A DNA stretch of 7,467 bases, taken from positions 1 through 7,467 of the forward strand of contig JALRCB010000043.1 in the NCBI GenBank assembly GCA_023257525.1, in the 5' to 3' direction. Under the pieces are notes generated by a model. That model was not told the origin of the DNA and did no database searches. It worked only from the letters and a program-made list of their open reading frames with translations. This DNA is from Candidatus Nanopelagicales bacterium (GTDB lineage: Bacteria; Actinomycetota; Actinomycetes; S36-B12; UBA5976). This document shows, piece after piece, positions 1 to 5,287 of this stretch; positions within the stretch are counted from its first letter, which is position 1; every line of letters starts with the position of its first letter. The position numbers were made by a program, and so were the translations under genes.

Positions 1-702
1 GTTGAGCTGGGCACTGCCGAGCGCATGACTGAAGTTATTGCTGAGATAACCAAAGTTGATACCGAAAGAGTTGCGGTAGTTTCCGGACCAAACTTGGCAC
101 ACGAAATCGCAGCTCGCGAACCAGCTGCAACCACGGTCGCCTGCATTAATGAAGAGTTTGCAATCAAGATTCAAGATGCCTGTACTACAGACTATTTCCG
201 TCCGTATTACACAACCGATGTTGTTGGTGTGGAAATTGCGGGCGCAGTTAAAAACGTAATTGCCTTAGCAAACGGTATGGCCGTTGGTCTTGGTTATGGT
301 GAGAATTCCCAGTCTGCACTTATGACGCGCGGCCTGGCCGAGATGTCTCGCTTGGGTGTTGCCCTTGGCGCTAACCCACTTACTTTTGCTGGGCTAGCCG
401 GAGTTGGTGATTTGATCGCAACTTGCCAGTCACCGCTATCGCGCAACCGAACCATTGGTGTTTACCTTGGTGAAGGAAAGACCATCGAGCAAGCTCAGAC
501 CCTAACCAAAACGACTTCAGAAGGCGTTAAGAGTTGCCAATCCATTTTGGATCTTGCCAATCGCCACGGTGTCGAGATGCCAATTACCGAACAGGTTGTA
601 AACGTAATTCATCGCGGAACCAGCGCCGAGAAAGTTCTGAAGGCTTTCATGTCTCGACCAACAACAGCCGAAGAAGGCCAAGAACTAATGGAGCATATGT
701 AG
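1..702 (+). CDS. gpsA: Glycerol-3-phosphate dehydrogenase [NAD(P)+], 3' part
   Basis: Makes sn-glycerol 3-phosphate from dihydroxyacetone phosphate with NAD(P)H in the cytoplasm, the first committed step of phospholipid backbone synthesis. The reading frame is open from base 1 (VELGTAERM), so the N-terminal Rossmann half with its glycine-rich dinucleotide loop lies outside the window; 233 of roughly 330 codons are present. Visible family motifs are VVSGPNLAHEIA, then GVEIAGAVKNVIALANG, whose lysine (codon 250-252) is the expected catalytic residue, then NSQSALMTRGLAEM, and GLAGVGDLIATC followed by SPLSRNR, the substrate and cofactor segment. The C-terminal TSEGV segment is also present. The gene ends in TAG, only 3 nt from the stop of the convergent PLP enzyme gene, with no hairpin between them. 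The ATG at 25 is internal, not the start. The assignment is secure; promoter and start cannot be seen. Confidence 0.96.
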   Translation, partial: VELGTAERMTEVIAEITKVDTERVAVVSGPNLAHEIAAREPAATTVACINEEFAIKIQDACTTDYFRPYYTTDVVGVEIAGAVKNVIALANGMAVGLGYGENSQSALMTRGLAEMSRLGVALGANPLTFAGLAGVGDLIATCQSPLSRNRTIGVYLGEGKTIEQAQTLTKTTSEGVKSCQSILDLANRHGVEMPITEQVVNVIHRGTSAEKVLKAFMSRPTTAEEGQELMEHM

Positions 703-705
703 TTA

Positions 706-1887
706 CTAATAGCCCATTTTTGGTTGAGTTTGATTTGCAATCTCACCGGTGGCATTTAGTGCTTGATCCAGATCAGCCCAAATATCGTTTGCGTTTTCAA
801 TTCCGACCGATACCCGAATTAGATTCTCAGGAACTGCAGAATTTTCTTTAGGCCATCTGCGCCTTCGCTCCATCAATGTCTCTACGCCACCAAGTGATGT
901 TGCGTAAGTGATTAACTCAACGGACTGACATACAAGTTCGGCAGCTTCAGCATCTCCATCAACTTCGAAAGCCAACATAAATCCTGGGCCATCAGATTGA
1001 CGCTTAGCAATGTCTGCATTCTTATGTCCACCAAGTCCTGGGTAGTGCACAGCACGAACCTTGCTGTGTTCAGCTAACTTCTCGGCAATAAATTGTGCGT
1101 TTGATTCAGCGCGATCCACGCGAATTGCTAAAGTGCGAATACCGCGAAGCGCCAAGTAAGAATCAAATGCACTAGGAACTGCGCCTAATAGAACTCGGCG
1201 ACCAACAATCTTTTGAGCTAATTCTTGATCTGCAGTTACGAGAGCACCCATCAACAAGTCAGAGTGCCCAGCCAAACCTTTGGTAGCGCTATGCATTACT
1301 AGGTGTGCACCTAGTTCAAGTGGTCGCTGTCGTATTGGAGTCATGAAGGTGTTATCGACTGCAAGGTAAGCGCCGTAATGTCGAGCCACGGTTGCAGTTG
1401 CTTCAATGTCACAGATTTCCATCATCGGATTAGTAGGTGTTTCAATCCAAGCCCAAGAAGCAGGATTTCCATCTCCGGCAATTGCTGCCTTGACTGCAAC
1501 GTCATCGGTGACATCAACAAGTCGCAACTCAATGCGACCTAGGTCGTGAAGTTCTTTAAGTCGCATTGCAACACCGGTGTATGAGTACTGACTAGCTACT
1601 ACTGGTTTTCCTTGCGGGAATAAATCGAAGATGGCATTTGCCGCAGCCATGCCACTTGAGAAAACTGTGCACCGTCCACCTTCGAGTGCGCCAATTGCTT
1701 GCTCCAAGGAATCCAAGGTGGCGTTCCAATCGCGCATGTAGCCATACGGTCCACCTGCGTGCATCGTGCTCGACAACACAATCGGGGGATTGATGGGACC
1801 ATCTGGCGTTACAGGTGGACGACCAGCCTGCACGGCAGCGGTATCTAAATTCTTGAAGGACTCATGACCATTTTTCGGCGCGCTCAT
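706..1887 (-). CDS. Cys/Met metabolism PLP-dependent enzyme (cystathionine gamma-lyase/synthase-like)
   Basis: A 393-residue fold-type I PLP enzyme of the transsulfuration family, normal length for it. Seen: Y50 and R52 (cofactor phosphate contacts from the partner subunit), SSGMAA at 77-82, Y101 stacking on PLP, the aspartate of AVDNTF (D178), HSATKGLAGHSD with the Schiff-base lysine K203, and SLGGVETL at 332-339. The family predicts cleavage or formation of cystathionine, moving sulfur between cysteine and homocysteine. Substrate direction cannot be set from sequence: after SLGGVETL the usual HPxxMTH-type stretch is replaced by a short arginine-rich loop, ERRRRW. I chose the ATG at 1885-1887 (MSAPKNG). 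The same frame stays open to 2064, but those 59 extra codons are Arg/Cys-rich, resemble no family member and lie antisense to ddl. No Shine-Dalgarno precedes the start; a TAGTGT box sits 7 nt upstream. Convergent with gpsA and divergent from ddl. Confidence 0.92.
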   Translation of the reverse strand: MSAPKNGHESFKNLDTAAVQAGRPPVTPDGPINPPIVLSSTMHAGGPYGYMRDWNATLDSLEQAIGALEGGRCTVFSSGMAAANAIFDLFPQGKPVVASQYSYTGVAMRLKELHDLGRIELRLVDVTDDVAVKAAIAGDGNPASWAWIETPTNPMMEICDIEATATVARHYGAYLAVDNTFMTPIRQRPLELGAHLVMHSATKGLAGHSDLLMGALVTADQELAQKIVGRRVLLGAVPSAFDSYLALRGIRTLAIRVDRAESNAQFIAEKLAEHSKVRAVHYPGLGGHKNADIAKRQSDGPGFMLAFEVDGDAEAAELVCQSVELITYATSLGGVETLMERRRRWPKENSAVPENLIRVSVGIENANDIWADLDQALNATGEIANQTQPKMGY

Positions 1888-1894
1888 AGGGAAA

Positions 1895-1900
1895 ACACTA
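1895..1900 (-). promoter_or_regulatory. Putative -10 box of the PLP enzyme gene, leaderless arrangement
   Basis: On the minus strand TAGTGT is followed by 7 nt (TTTCCCT) and then the ATG. It fits the actinobacterial TANNNT -10 consensus at the distance that would start transcription at or next to the start codon. There is no Shine-Dalgarno sequence and no convincing -35 element. An alternative -10, TCTAAT at 1906-1911 on the same strand, would give a leader of about 11 nt. Confidence 0.5.
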
Positions 1901-1927
1901 GTGCCATTAGATTTCAAAATGTTTCGG

Positions 1928-1933
1928 TAGCGT
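1928..1933 (+). promoter_or_regulatory. Putative -10 box of ddl, leaderless arrangement
   Basis: TAGCGT lies 7 nt before the GTG start of ddl, the same geometry as for thiL and the PLP enzyme gene. The only ribosome-site-like bases are GGA at 1935-1937, 3 nt from GTG and too close to act normally, which favours a leaderless transcript. No clear -35 element is seen; the region where it would fall overlaps the divergent promoter. Confidence 0.5.
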
Positions 1934-1940
1934 TGGACAG

Positions 1941-3035
1941 GTGAGTAAGAAAATCCGGGTAGCCGTAATCTTCGGCGGTCGCAGCAGCGAACACTCGATT
2001 TCTTGCATTTCTGCAGGCAGCGTACTTCGCGCGCTTGATCGAAATCTTTATGATGTGGTGCCAATTGGCATCACAAAATCTGGCAAATGGGTACTTGAAG
2101 CCGACAATACTGATCGATTAGCGATTCAAAATGGTGTCTTCCCAGAAGTTGATTCCGCAAACCCAGCCGTTCTTTTCACTGCAGATCCAAGCGCCACAGA
2201 TTTAGTGGTGCAATCCAATGTCCCAGAGGTCCTGCAGCAAGTAGATGTTGCCTTCCCAGTCCTGCATGGACCATGGGGTGAAGATGGCACGATTCAAGGG
2301 CTACTTGAGTTAGCTGGAATTCCATATGTAGGTTCTGGCGTATTCGCATCGGCTGCGGCAATGGATAAAGCGCACTTAAAAGCAATGATGCATTCAGCTG
2401 GACTGCCAATTGGTCCGTATGAAGTTGTGAGCAATGCGCAGTGGCTAACTGAAAAAGATGCCAGCTTGGCACGCATCAAGACTTTAGGCCTGCCAGTTTT
2501 CATTAAGCCATGTCGCGCCGGTTCCAGCGTTGGAATCAGCAAAGTTAAATCCCACGATGACTTAGTGGCAGCAATTGAAGCTGCCAGAATTCATGATCCA
2601 AAAATTATTGCGGAAGCAAGTATTGAAAACGCTCGCGAAATTGAATGCGGAGTTTTGGGTACCAGCACAGGACCTAAGGCAAGTGTTTGTGCCGAGATCA
2701 TCGTGCGTGATGGCCATGAGTTCTATGACTTTGAAGCTAAGTATGTGGATGACTCAGTTGAACTATCAGTCCCAGCAAAACTCGATCCAGCCCAACACGA
2801 GAAACTTCGCGAGCTAGCGGTTCAGGCCTTCTTGGCGATGGATGGCGAAGGACTTGCTCGGGTAGACATGTTTGTTACTGGAAATGATGTCGTGATTAAC
2901 GAAATCAACACCATGCCAGGCTTCACTCCAATTTCTATGTACCCGCGGATGTGGGAGGAAACTGGTCTTGATTACCCAGCACTGGTTGATGCCTTAGTGC
3001 AAGATGCACTTCGCCGTGGTGTTGGTCTGCGCTAA
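1941..3035 (+). CDS. ddl: D-alanine--D-alanine ligase
   Basis: Cytoplasmic ATP-grasp enzyme that joins two D-alanines to give the D-Ala-D-Ala end of the peptidoglycan precursor. It has 364 residues, normal for actinobacterial Ddl. Seen in order: FGGRSSEHSIS (11-21), the N-terminal substrate-binding signature; HGPWGEDGTIQG (109-120); GSGV and AMDK (131-143); FIKPCRAGSSVGIS (187-200), the ATP-grasp loop; EIECGVLG (234-240 region); YDFEAKY (262-268), the tyrosine loop usual in D-Ala-D-Ala rather than D-Ala-D-lactate ligases; RVDMF (307-311); and NEINTMPGFTPISMYP (320-335), holding the magnesium ligands and the second D-Ala site. The GTG start at 1941 is chosen because SKKIRVAVIFGG follows at once, as in the family. 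No key residue appears lost. Its promoter sits in the 53-bp spacer shared with the divergent PLP enzyme gene; thiL follows after 19 bp. Confidence 0.97.
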   Translation: MSKKIRVAVIFGGRSSEHSISCISAGSVLRALDRNLYDVVPIGITKSGKWVLEADNTDRLAIQNGVFPEVDSANPAVLFTADPSATDLVVQSNVPEVLQQVDVAFPVLHGPWGEDGTIQGLLELAGIPYVGSGVFASAAAMDKAHLKAMMHSAGLPIGPYEVVSNAQWLTEKDASLARIKTLGLPVFIKPCRAGSSVGISKVKSHDDLVAAIEAARIHDPKIIAEASIENAREIECGVLGTSTGPKASVCAEIIVRDGHEFYDFEAKYVDDSVELSVPAKLDPAQHEKLRELAVQAFLAMDGEGLARVDMFVTGNDVVINEINTMPGFTPISMYPRMWEETGLDYPALVDALVQDALRRGVGLR

Positions 3036-3041
3036 TCGCGC

Positions 3042-3047
3042 TAACGT
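3042..3047 (+). promoter_or_regulatory. Putative -10 box of thiL, leaderless arrangement
   Basis: TAACGT lies in the 19-bp gap after the ddl stop, 7 nt before the ATG of thiL. It matches TANNNT and resembles the ddl box TAGCGT. No Shine-Dalgarno is present between ddl and thiL, so thiL may have its own leaderless transcript besides read-through from ddl. No -35 is recognisable in the 3' end of ddl. Confidence 0.45.
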
Positions 3048-3054
3048 GTAATAC

Positions 3055-4008
3055 ATGAGCGAGCAAACCGTTGGCCAACTTGGCGAATTTGCGTTAATCG
3101 ACGCGATCGCAGCCCGACTTGCTAAATCATCGACTGAAACTGTCTCAGTTGGAATTGGTGATGACTCCGCAGTTGTATCTGCCAAAGGTGGGAACGTGGT
3201 TGCCTGCATAGACATGTTGACGCAAGGCGTGCACTTTCGTCTTGATTGGTCGGAAGCAAAAGATATTGGTCGCAAAGCAGCAGCCCAAAACCTTGCAGAC
3301 ATCTTTGCTATGGGAGCAACACCAACGGCACTACTAGTTGGGCTTGCGCTTCCTTCCGATACTCCGGTGTCTTGGGTTATGGGTTTGGCAGATGGTTTGA
3401 GTGAAGAAGCATCACTAGTTGGCGTGACCGTTGTTGGGGGAGACATAGTCCGCGGTGACTCGATTGCAATCAGTGTTACTGCCTTAGGCGAACTAGGCGA
3501 GCGTGCTGCAATTCTGCGATCCGGTGCAAAGCCAGGAGATGTTTTAGCCCTGGCCGGTCGACTTGGGTTTGCCCAAGCAGGTTTGTTAATGCTTTCGCGC
3601 GGATTTAGATCACCAAGAGTTTTAGTTGGAGCTCACCGGGTTCCAGAACCACCATATGAATTAGTTCGACTTGCTACGCATGCGACTTCAATGATCGACA
3701 TCAGCGATGGCTTAGTTTCAGACTTGAGTCACATTGCTAAAGCATCTGGCGTCTCAATAAATATCAAGACTGCAGAATTTGATATTCCTGAACCACTTGC
3801 CGCAGCAGCTTCGGCGTTTAATGGTGATGCGCTGGAATGGATTTTGACTGGTGGTGAAGATCATGCATTTGCTGCCACATTCACAAACGCCCTTGATGTT
3901 CCATCTGGCTGGACCATCATTGGATTAGTCGAAGCTGGAGAGCCAGCTGTAACTGTTGATGGTGAGATTTACTACGGCAAAGGCTGGGATCACTTTTCAA
4001 GCAACTAA
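3055..4008 (+). CDS. thiL: Thiamine-monophosphate kinase
   Basis: ATP-dependent kinase turning thiamine monophosphate into thiamine diphosphate, the last step of cofactor synthesis, in the cytoplasm. It belongs to the PurM/SelD-like superfamily. The 317 residues match the usual 310-330. Seen: an N-terminal segment GQLGEFALIDAIAARL; GIGDDSAVV with metal-binding aspartates D36-D37; DMLTQGVHFR (53-62); GRKAAAQNLADIFAMGATP (72-90), the family signature; GGDI (128-131); MIDISDGLVSDL (213-224) with D215 and D218; and TGGEDHAFAATF (265-276), where GGED is invariant and the HAFAATF version is actinobacterial. The ATG is chosen because family homology starts within a few residues. The gene lies 19 bp after ddl and ends right at a hairpin terminator. 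No other thiamine gene is in the window, so its position reflects synteny rather than a pathway operon. Confidence 0.96.
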   Translation: MSEQTVGQLGEFALIDAIAARLAKSSTETVSVGIGDDSAVVSAKGGNVVACIDMLTQGVHFRLDWSEAKDIGRKAAAQNLADIFAMGATPTALLVGLALPSDTPVSWVMGLADGLSEEASLVGVTVVGGDIVRGDSIAISVTALGELGERAAILRSGAKPGDVLALAGRLGFAQAGLLMLSRGFRSPRVLVGAHRVPEPPYELVRLATHATSMIDISDGLVSDLSHIAKASGVSINIKTAEFDIPEPLAAAASAFNGDALEWILTGGEDHAFAATFTNALDVPSGWTIIGLVEAGEPAVTVDGEIYYGKGWDHFSSN

Positions 4009-4038
4009 AAATCCCCCCAACTACAGCTGAGGGGATTT
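4009..4038. terminator. Bidirectional hairpin terminator between thiL and rpmB
   Basis: AAATCCCC at 4009-4016 pairs perfectly with GGGGATTT at 4031-4038 around a 14-nt loop. It sits between two convergent stop codons (thiL ends at 4008, rpmB at 4057). Read on the minus strand the right arm runs into a five-T stretch (GGGGATTTTTAG), a usable U-tract for rpmB. Read on the plus strand the arm ends in TTT followed by AAAAAG, a weaker tail for thiL. Confidence 0.8.
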
Positions 4039-4056
4039 AAAAAGTTTAGTTAGCGA

Positions 4057-4245
4057 TCAGACGCGGGAAACTTTTCCAGCCTTGATGCATGAAGTGCAAA
4101 CATTTAGACGTTTTGGCGAGTTGTTAACAACTGCATGTACGGTTTGGATGTTTGGATTGAAACGACGCTTAGTACGTCGGTGTGAGTGGGAAATGGCGTG
4201 GCCAAAGCCTGGGCCTTTGCCACAGACGTCACATACAGCAGCCAT
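4057..4245 (-). CDS. rpmB: Large ribosomal subunit protein bL28, zinc-ribbon form
   Basis: A 62-residue structural protein of the 50S subunit. The N-terminal CDVCGKGPGFGHAISHSHRRTKRRF block and the Arg/Lys richness are diagnostic of bL28. It is the zinc-binding (C+) form: C5 and C8 form one CxxC pair, and C50 and C53 (CTSC) the other. Length is normal for actinobacteria. The ATG is preceded by the best ribosome binding site in the window, AAGGAG with a 5-nt spacer. It is transcribed opposite to its neighbours as a single gene, with its own promoter upstream and a terminator just past its stop. Many bacteria keep a cysteine-free L28 paralogue for zinc starvation; whether this genome has one cannot be seen here, and I see no clear Zur-type operator. 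Confidence 0.97.
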   Translation of the reverse strand: MAAVCDVCGKGPGFGHAISHSHRRTKRRFNPNIQTVHAVVNNSPKRLNVCTSCIKAGKVSRV

Positions 4246-4250
4246 TTTGA

Positions 4251-4256
4251 CTCCTT
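4251..4256 (-). promoter_or_regulatory. Ribosome binding site of rpmB
   Basis: AAGGAG on the minus strand, followed by TCAAA and ATG (5-nt spacer). It is the only strong Shine-Dalgarno site next to a start in this window, fixes the rpmB start, and implies a leadered mRNA, unlike the neighbouring genes. Confidence 0.88.
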
Positions 4257-4290
4257 GAGGATTGATGGGTTTGCTTGGTTAAGCCTTGCC

Positions 4291-4320
4291 AGACTACCTG
4301 CGAATGCTCAGAAATTCCAA
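4291..4320 (-). promoter_or_regulatory. Putative promoter of rpmB
   Basis: On the minus strand TTGGAA (4315-4320) could be a -35 and TAGTCT (4291-4296) a TANNNT -10, with an 18-bp spacer. Transcription would then begin near 4284, giving a leader of about 38 nt that carries the AAGGAG site. A short inverted repeat (GCTT at 4273-4276, AAGC at 4281-4284) lies at the presumed 5' end of that leader and is probably too weak to matter. Confidence 0.45.
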
Positions 4321-4383
4321 TTCGGGCTCAACTAAACCCTATAACTGCAGGCTTGCGACTCATCCAGATCCGTTAGGCACAGG

Positions 4384-4389
4384 TAACCT
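4384..4389 (+). promoter_or_regulatory. Putative -10 box of the DAK2-recG-rsmD transcript, leaderless arrangement
   Basis: TAACCT lies 6 nt before the GTG start of the DAK2 gene, again a TANNNT box at leaderless distance. The AGGGG at 4390-4394 is 1 nt from GTG and so badly placed for a ribosome site. The box sits inside AGGT-A-ACCT, a small inverted repeat at 4381-4389, followed by CCTAGG; this could be an operator but may be chance. A rival -10, TATAAC at 4340-4345, would give a leader of about 44 nt with no usable Shine-Dalgarno. Confidence 0.45.
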
Positions 4390-4395
4390 AGGGGC

Positions 4396-5283
4396 GTGGC
4401 AAACACTGGAAATGCGGGTATTGACGCGGCTACGCTCCAGGCAGCCATGGTTCAGTTCCAGGACCTTCTGGCTCAAAATGAGCAGTTACTCAACGATTTA
4501 AACGTTTATCCAGTACCGGATTCTGACACTGGCTCAAATACTCTGCGCACGCTCAAGGCGGGCATTGCAAACACGTCAGGCCACATGGCCGACGTAGGTG
4601 AGTTTGCCACAGCCTTAGCAACGGGTGCCGCGAAGTCCGCCCTGGGAAATTCGGGCGTGATCTTGGCACAGTATTTGCAGGGACTGGCACAAGGCCTGGC
4701 GCAAACTGAAACTCCCAATCAATGTTCGCCAAGTGAATGGCAGCAGGCGCTGCAACAAGCGGCAACCGTGGCGCGTGAATCAGTTCTGACTCCTGCGGAA
4801 GGCACCATGCTCACGATTGCTGATGCAGCCGCGAATGTTTCAGCGCAATCGGATTTTCAAAAGTATTACCAGGATGTTCAAATCGCAGTTCGCGCTGCTG
4901 TGATTGAAACTCAGAACTTGTTACCAGAACTTGTCGCAGCAGAAGTGGTTGATTCTGGCGCCTTGGCACTTTCATTTTTGCATGACAGCGTCGCATTAAG
5001 TTTTGGTTTAAGGGTAAGTCCACTACAGATTAACTCTCGTAAACCAGTTGCCGTGACCTATTCCGGCCCAACATTTGAATTAATGTTTTCGGTCGTTTGC
5101 TCACAAGTGATCAAAGAAGAAATTGAATCTAAGATTTCCAACCTGGGTGAATCGATTGCGATTTCTGGTGTCGAACCAGAATTCAAGTTCCACATTCACA
5201 CCAACGAACCAGACAAAGTGATTGCAAGTTGTGAAAACCAAGTCGAAATAACCAACATTCGAATCTCTGAGCTAGGCAACTAA
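4396..5283 (+). CDS. DAK2 (DhaL/FakA-like) domain protein, short form
   Basis: A 295-residue relative of the N-terminal and middle parts of FakA/YloV, the ATP-binding subunit of fatty-acid kinase, which works with FakB proteins to make acyl-phosphates. Seen: NVYPVPDSDTGSN (36-48), matching the DAK2 nucleotide/magnesium motif PDGDTGxN but with Ser at 43; SALGNSGVI (81-89), matching GARGNSGVI with Leu for Arg; TPAEGTMLT (132-140); VVDSGAL (184-190); a middle domain with FELMF (227-231) where FakA has a YCTEF-type motif; and FKFHIHTNEPDKVI (263-276), the conserved end of that domain. The protein stops 19 residues later, so the C-terminal FakB-binding-type domain of full proteins (about 500-550 residues) is absent. 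The GTG start is chosen by domain position and the TANNNT box. First gene of a likely operon with recG 4 nt downstream. The family is certain; kinase activity and substrate are not. Confidence 0.87.
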   Translation: MANTGNAGIDAATLQAAMVQFQDLLAQNEQLLNDLNVYPVPDSDTGSNTLRTLKAGIANTSGHMADVGEFATALATGAAKSALGNSGVILAQYLQGLAQGLAQTETPNQCSPSEWQQALQQAATVARESVLTPAEGTMLTIADAAANVSAQSDFQKYYQDVQIAVRAAVIETQNLLPELVAAEVVDSGALALSFLHDSVALSFGLRVSPLQINSRKPVAVTYSGPTFELMFSVVCSQVIKEEIESKISNLGESIAISGVEPEFKFHIHTNEPDKVIASCENQVEITNIRISELGN

Positions 5284-5287
5284 TTAG

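Noticed and set aside
534..851. Open frame of 105 codons on the plus strand spanning the gpsA end and the PLP enzyme end
   Set aside because: It is out of frame with gpsA and antisense to the PLP enzyme C-terminus; the product has no recognisable pattern.
1888..2064. 59-codon N-terminal extension of the PLP enzyme, up to an ATG at 2064 on the minus strand
   Set aside because: The extra residues are Arg/Cys-rich, lack family similarity, overlap the start of ddl antisense, and a start in normal position with a TANNNT box exists at 1887.
2994..3446. Open frame of 150 codons on the minus strand across the ddl-thiL junction
   Set aside because: It is antisense to well-supported ThiL coding sequence, has low-complexity Ser/Ala/Thr composition, and shows no motif or ribosome site.
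4273..4284. Small inverted repeat (GCTT/AAGC) in the rpmB leader as a possible riboswitch or attenuator
   Set aside because: A 4-bp stem with a 4-nt loop is expected by chance, and no T-tract or alternative pairing was found.
4246..4395. Possible small RNA gene or extra gene in the 150-bp spacer
   Set aside because: No tRNA-like cloverleaf, terminator or credible start with a ribosome site was seen; the spacer is explained by two divergent promoters.
4286..4501. Open frame of 71 codons on the plus strand in the rpmB-DAK2 spacer
   Set aside because: It runs into the DAK2 gene in another frame, has no ribosome site, and overlaps the proposed rpmB promoter; the product is unlike any family I know.
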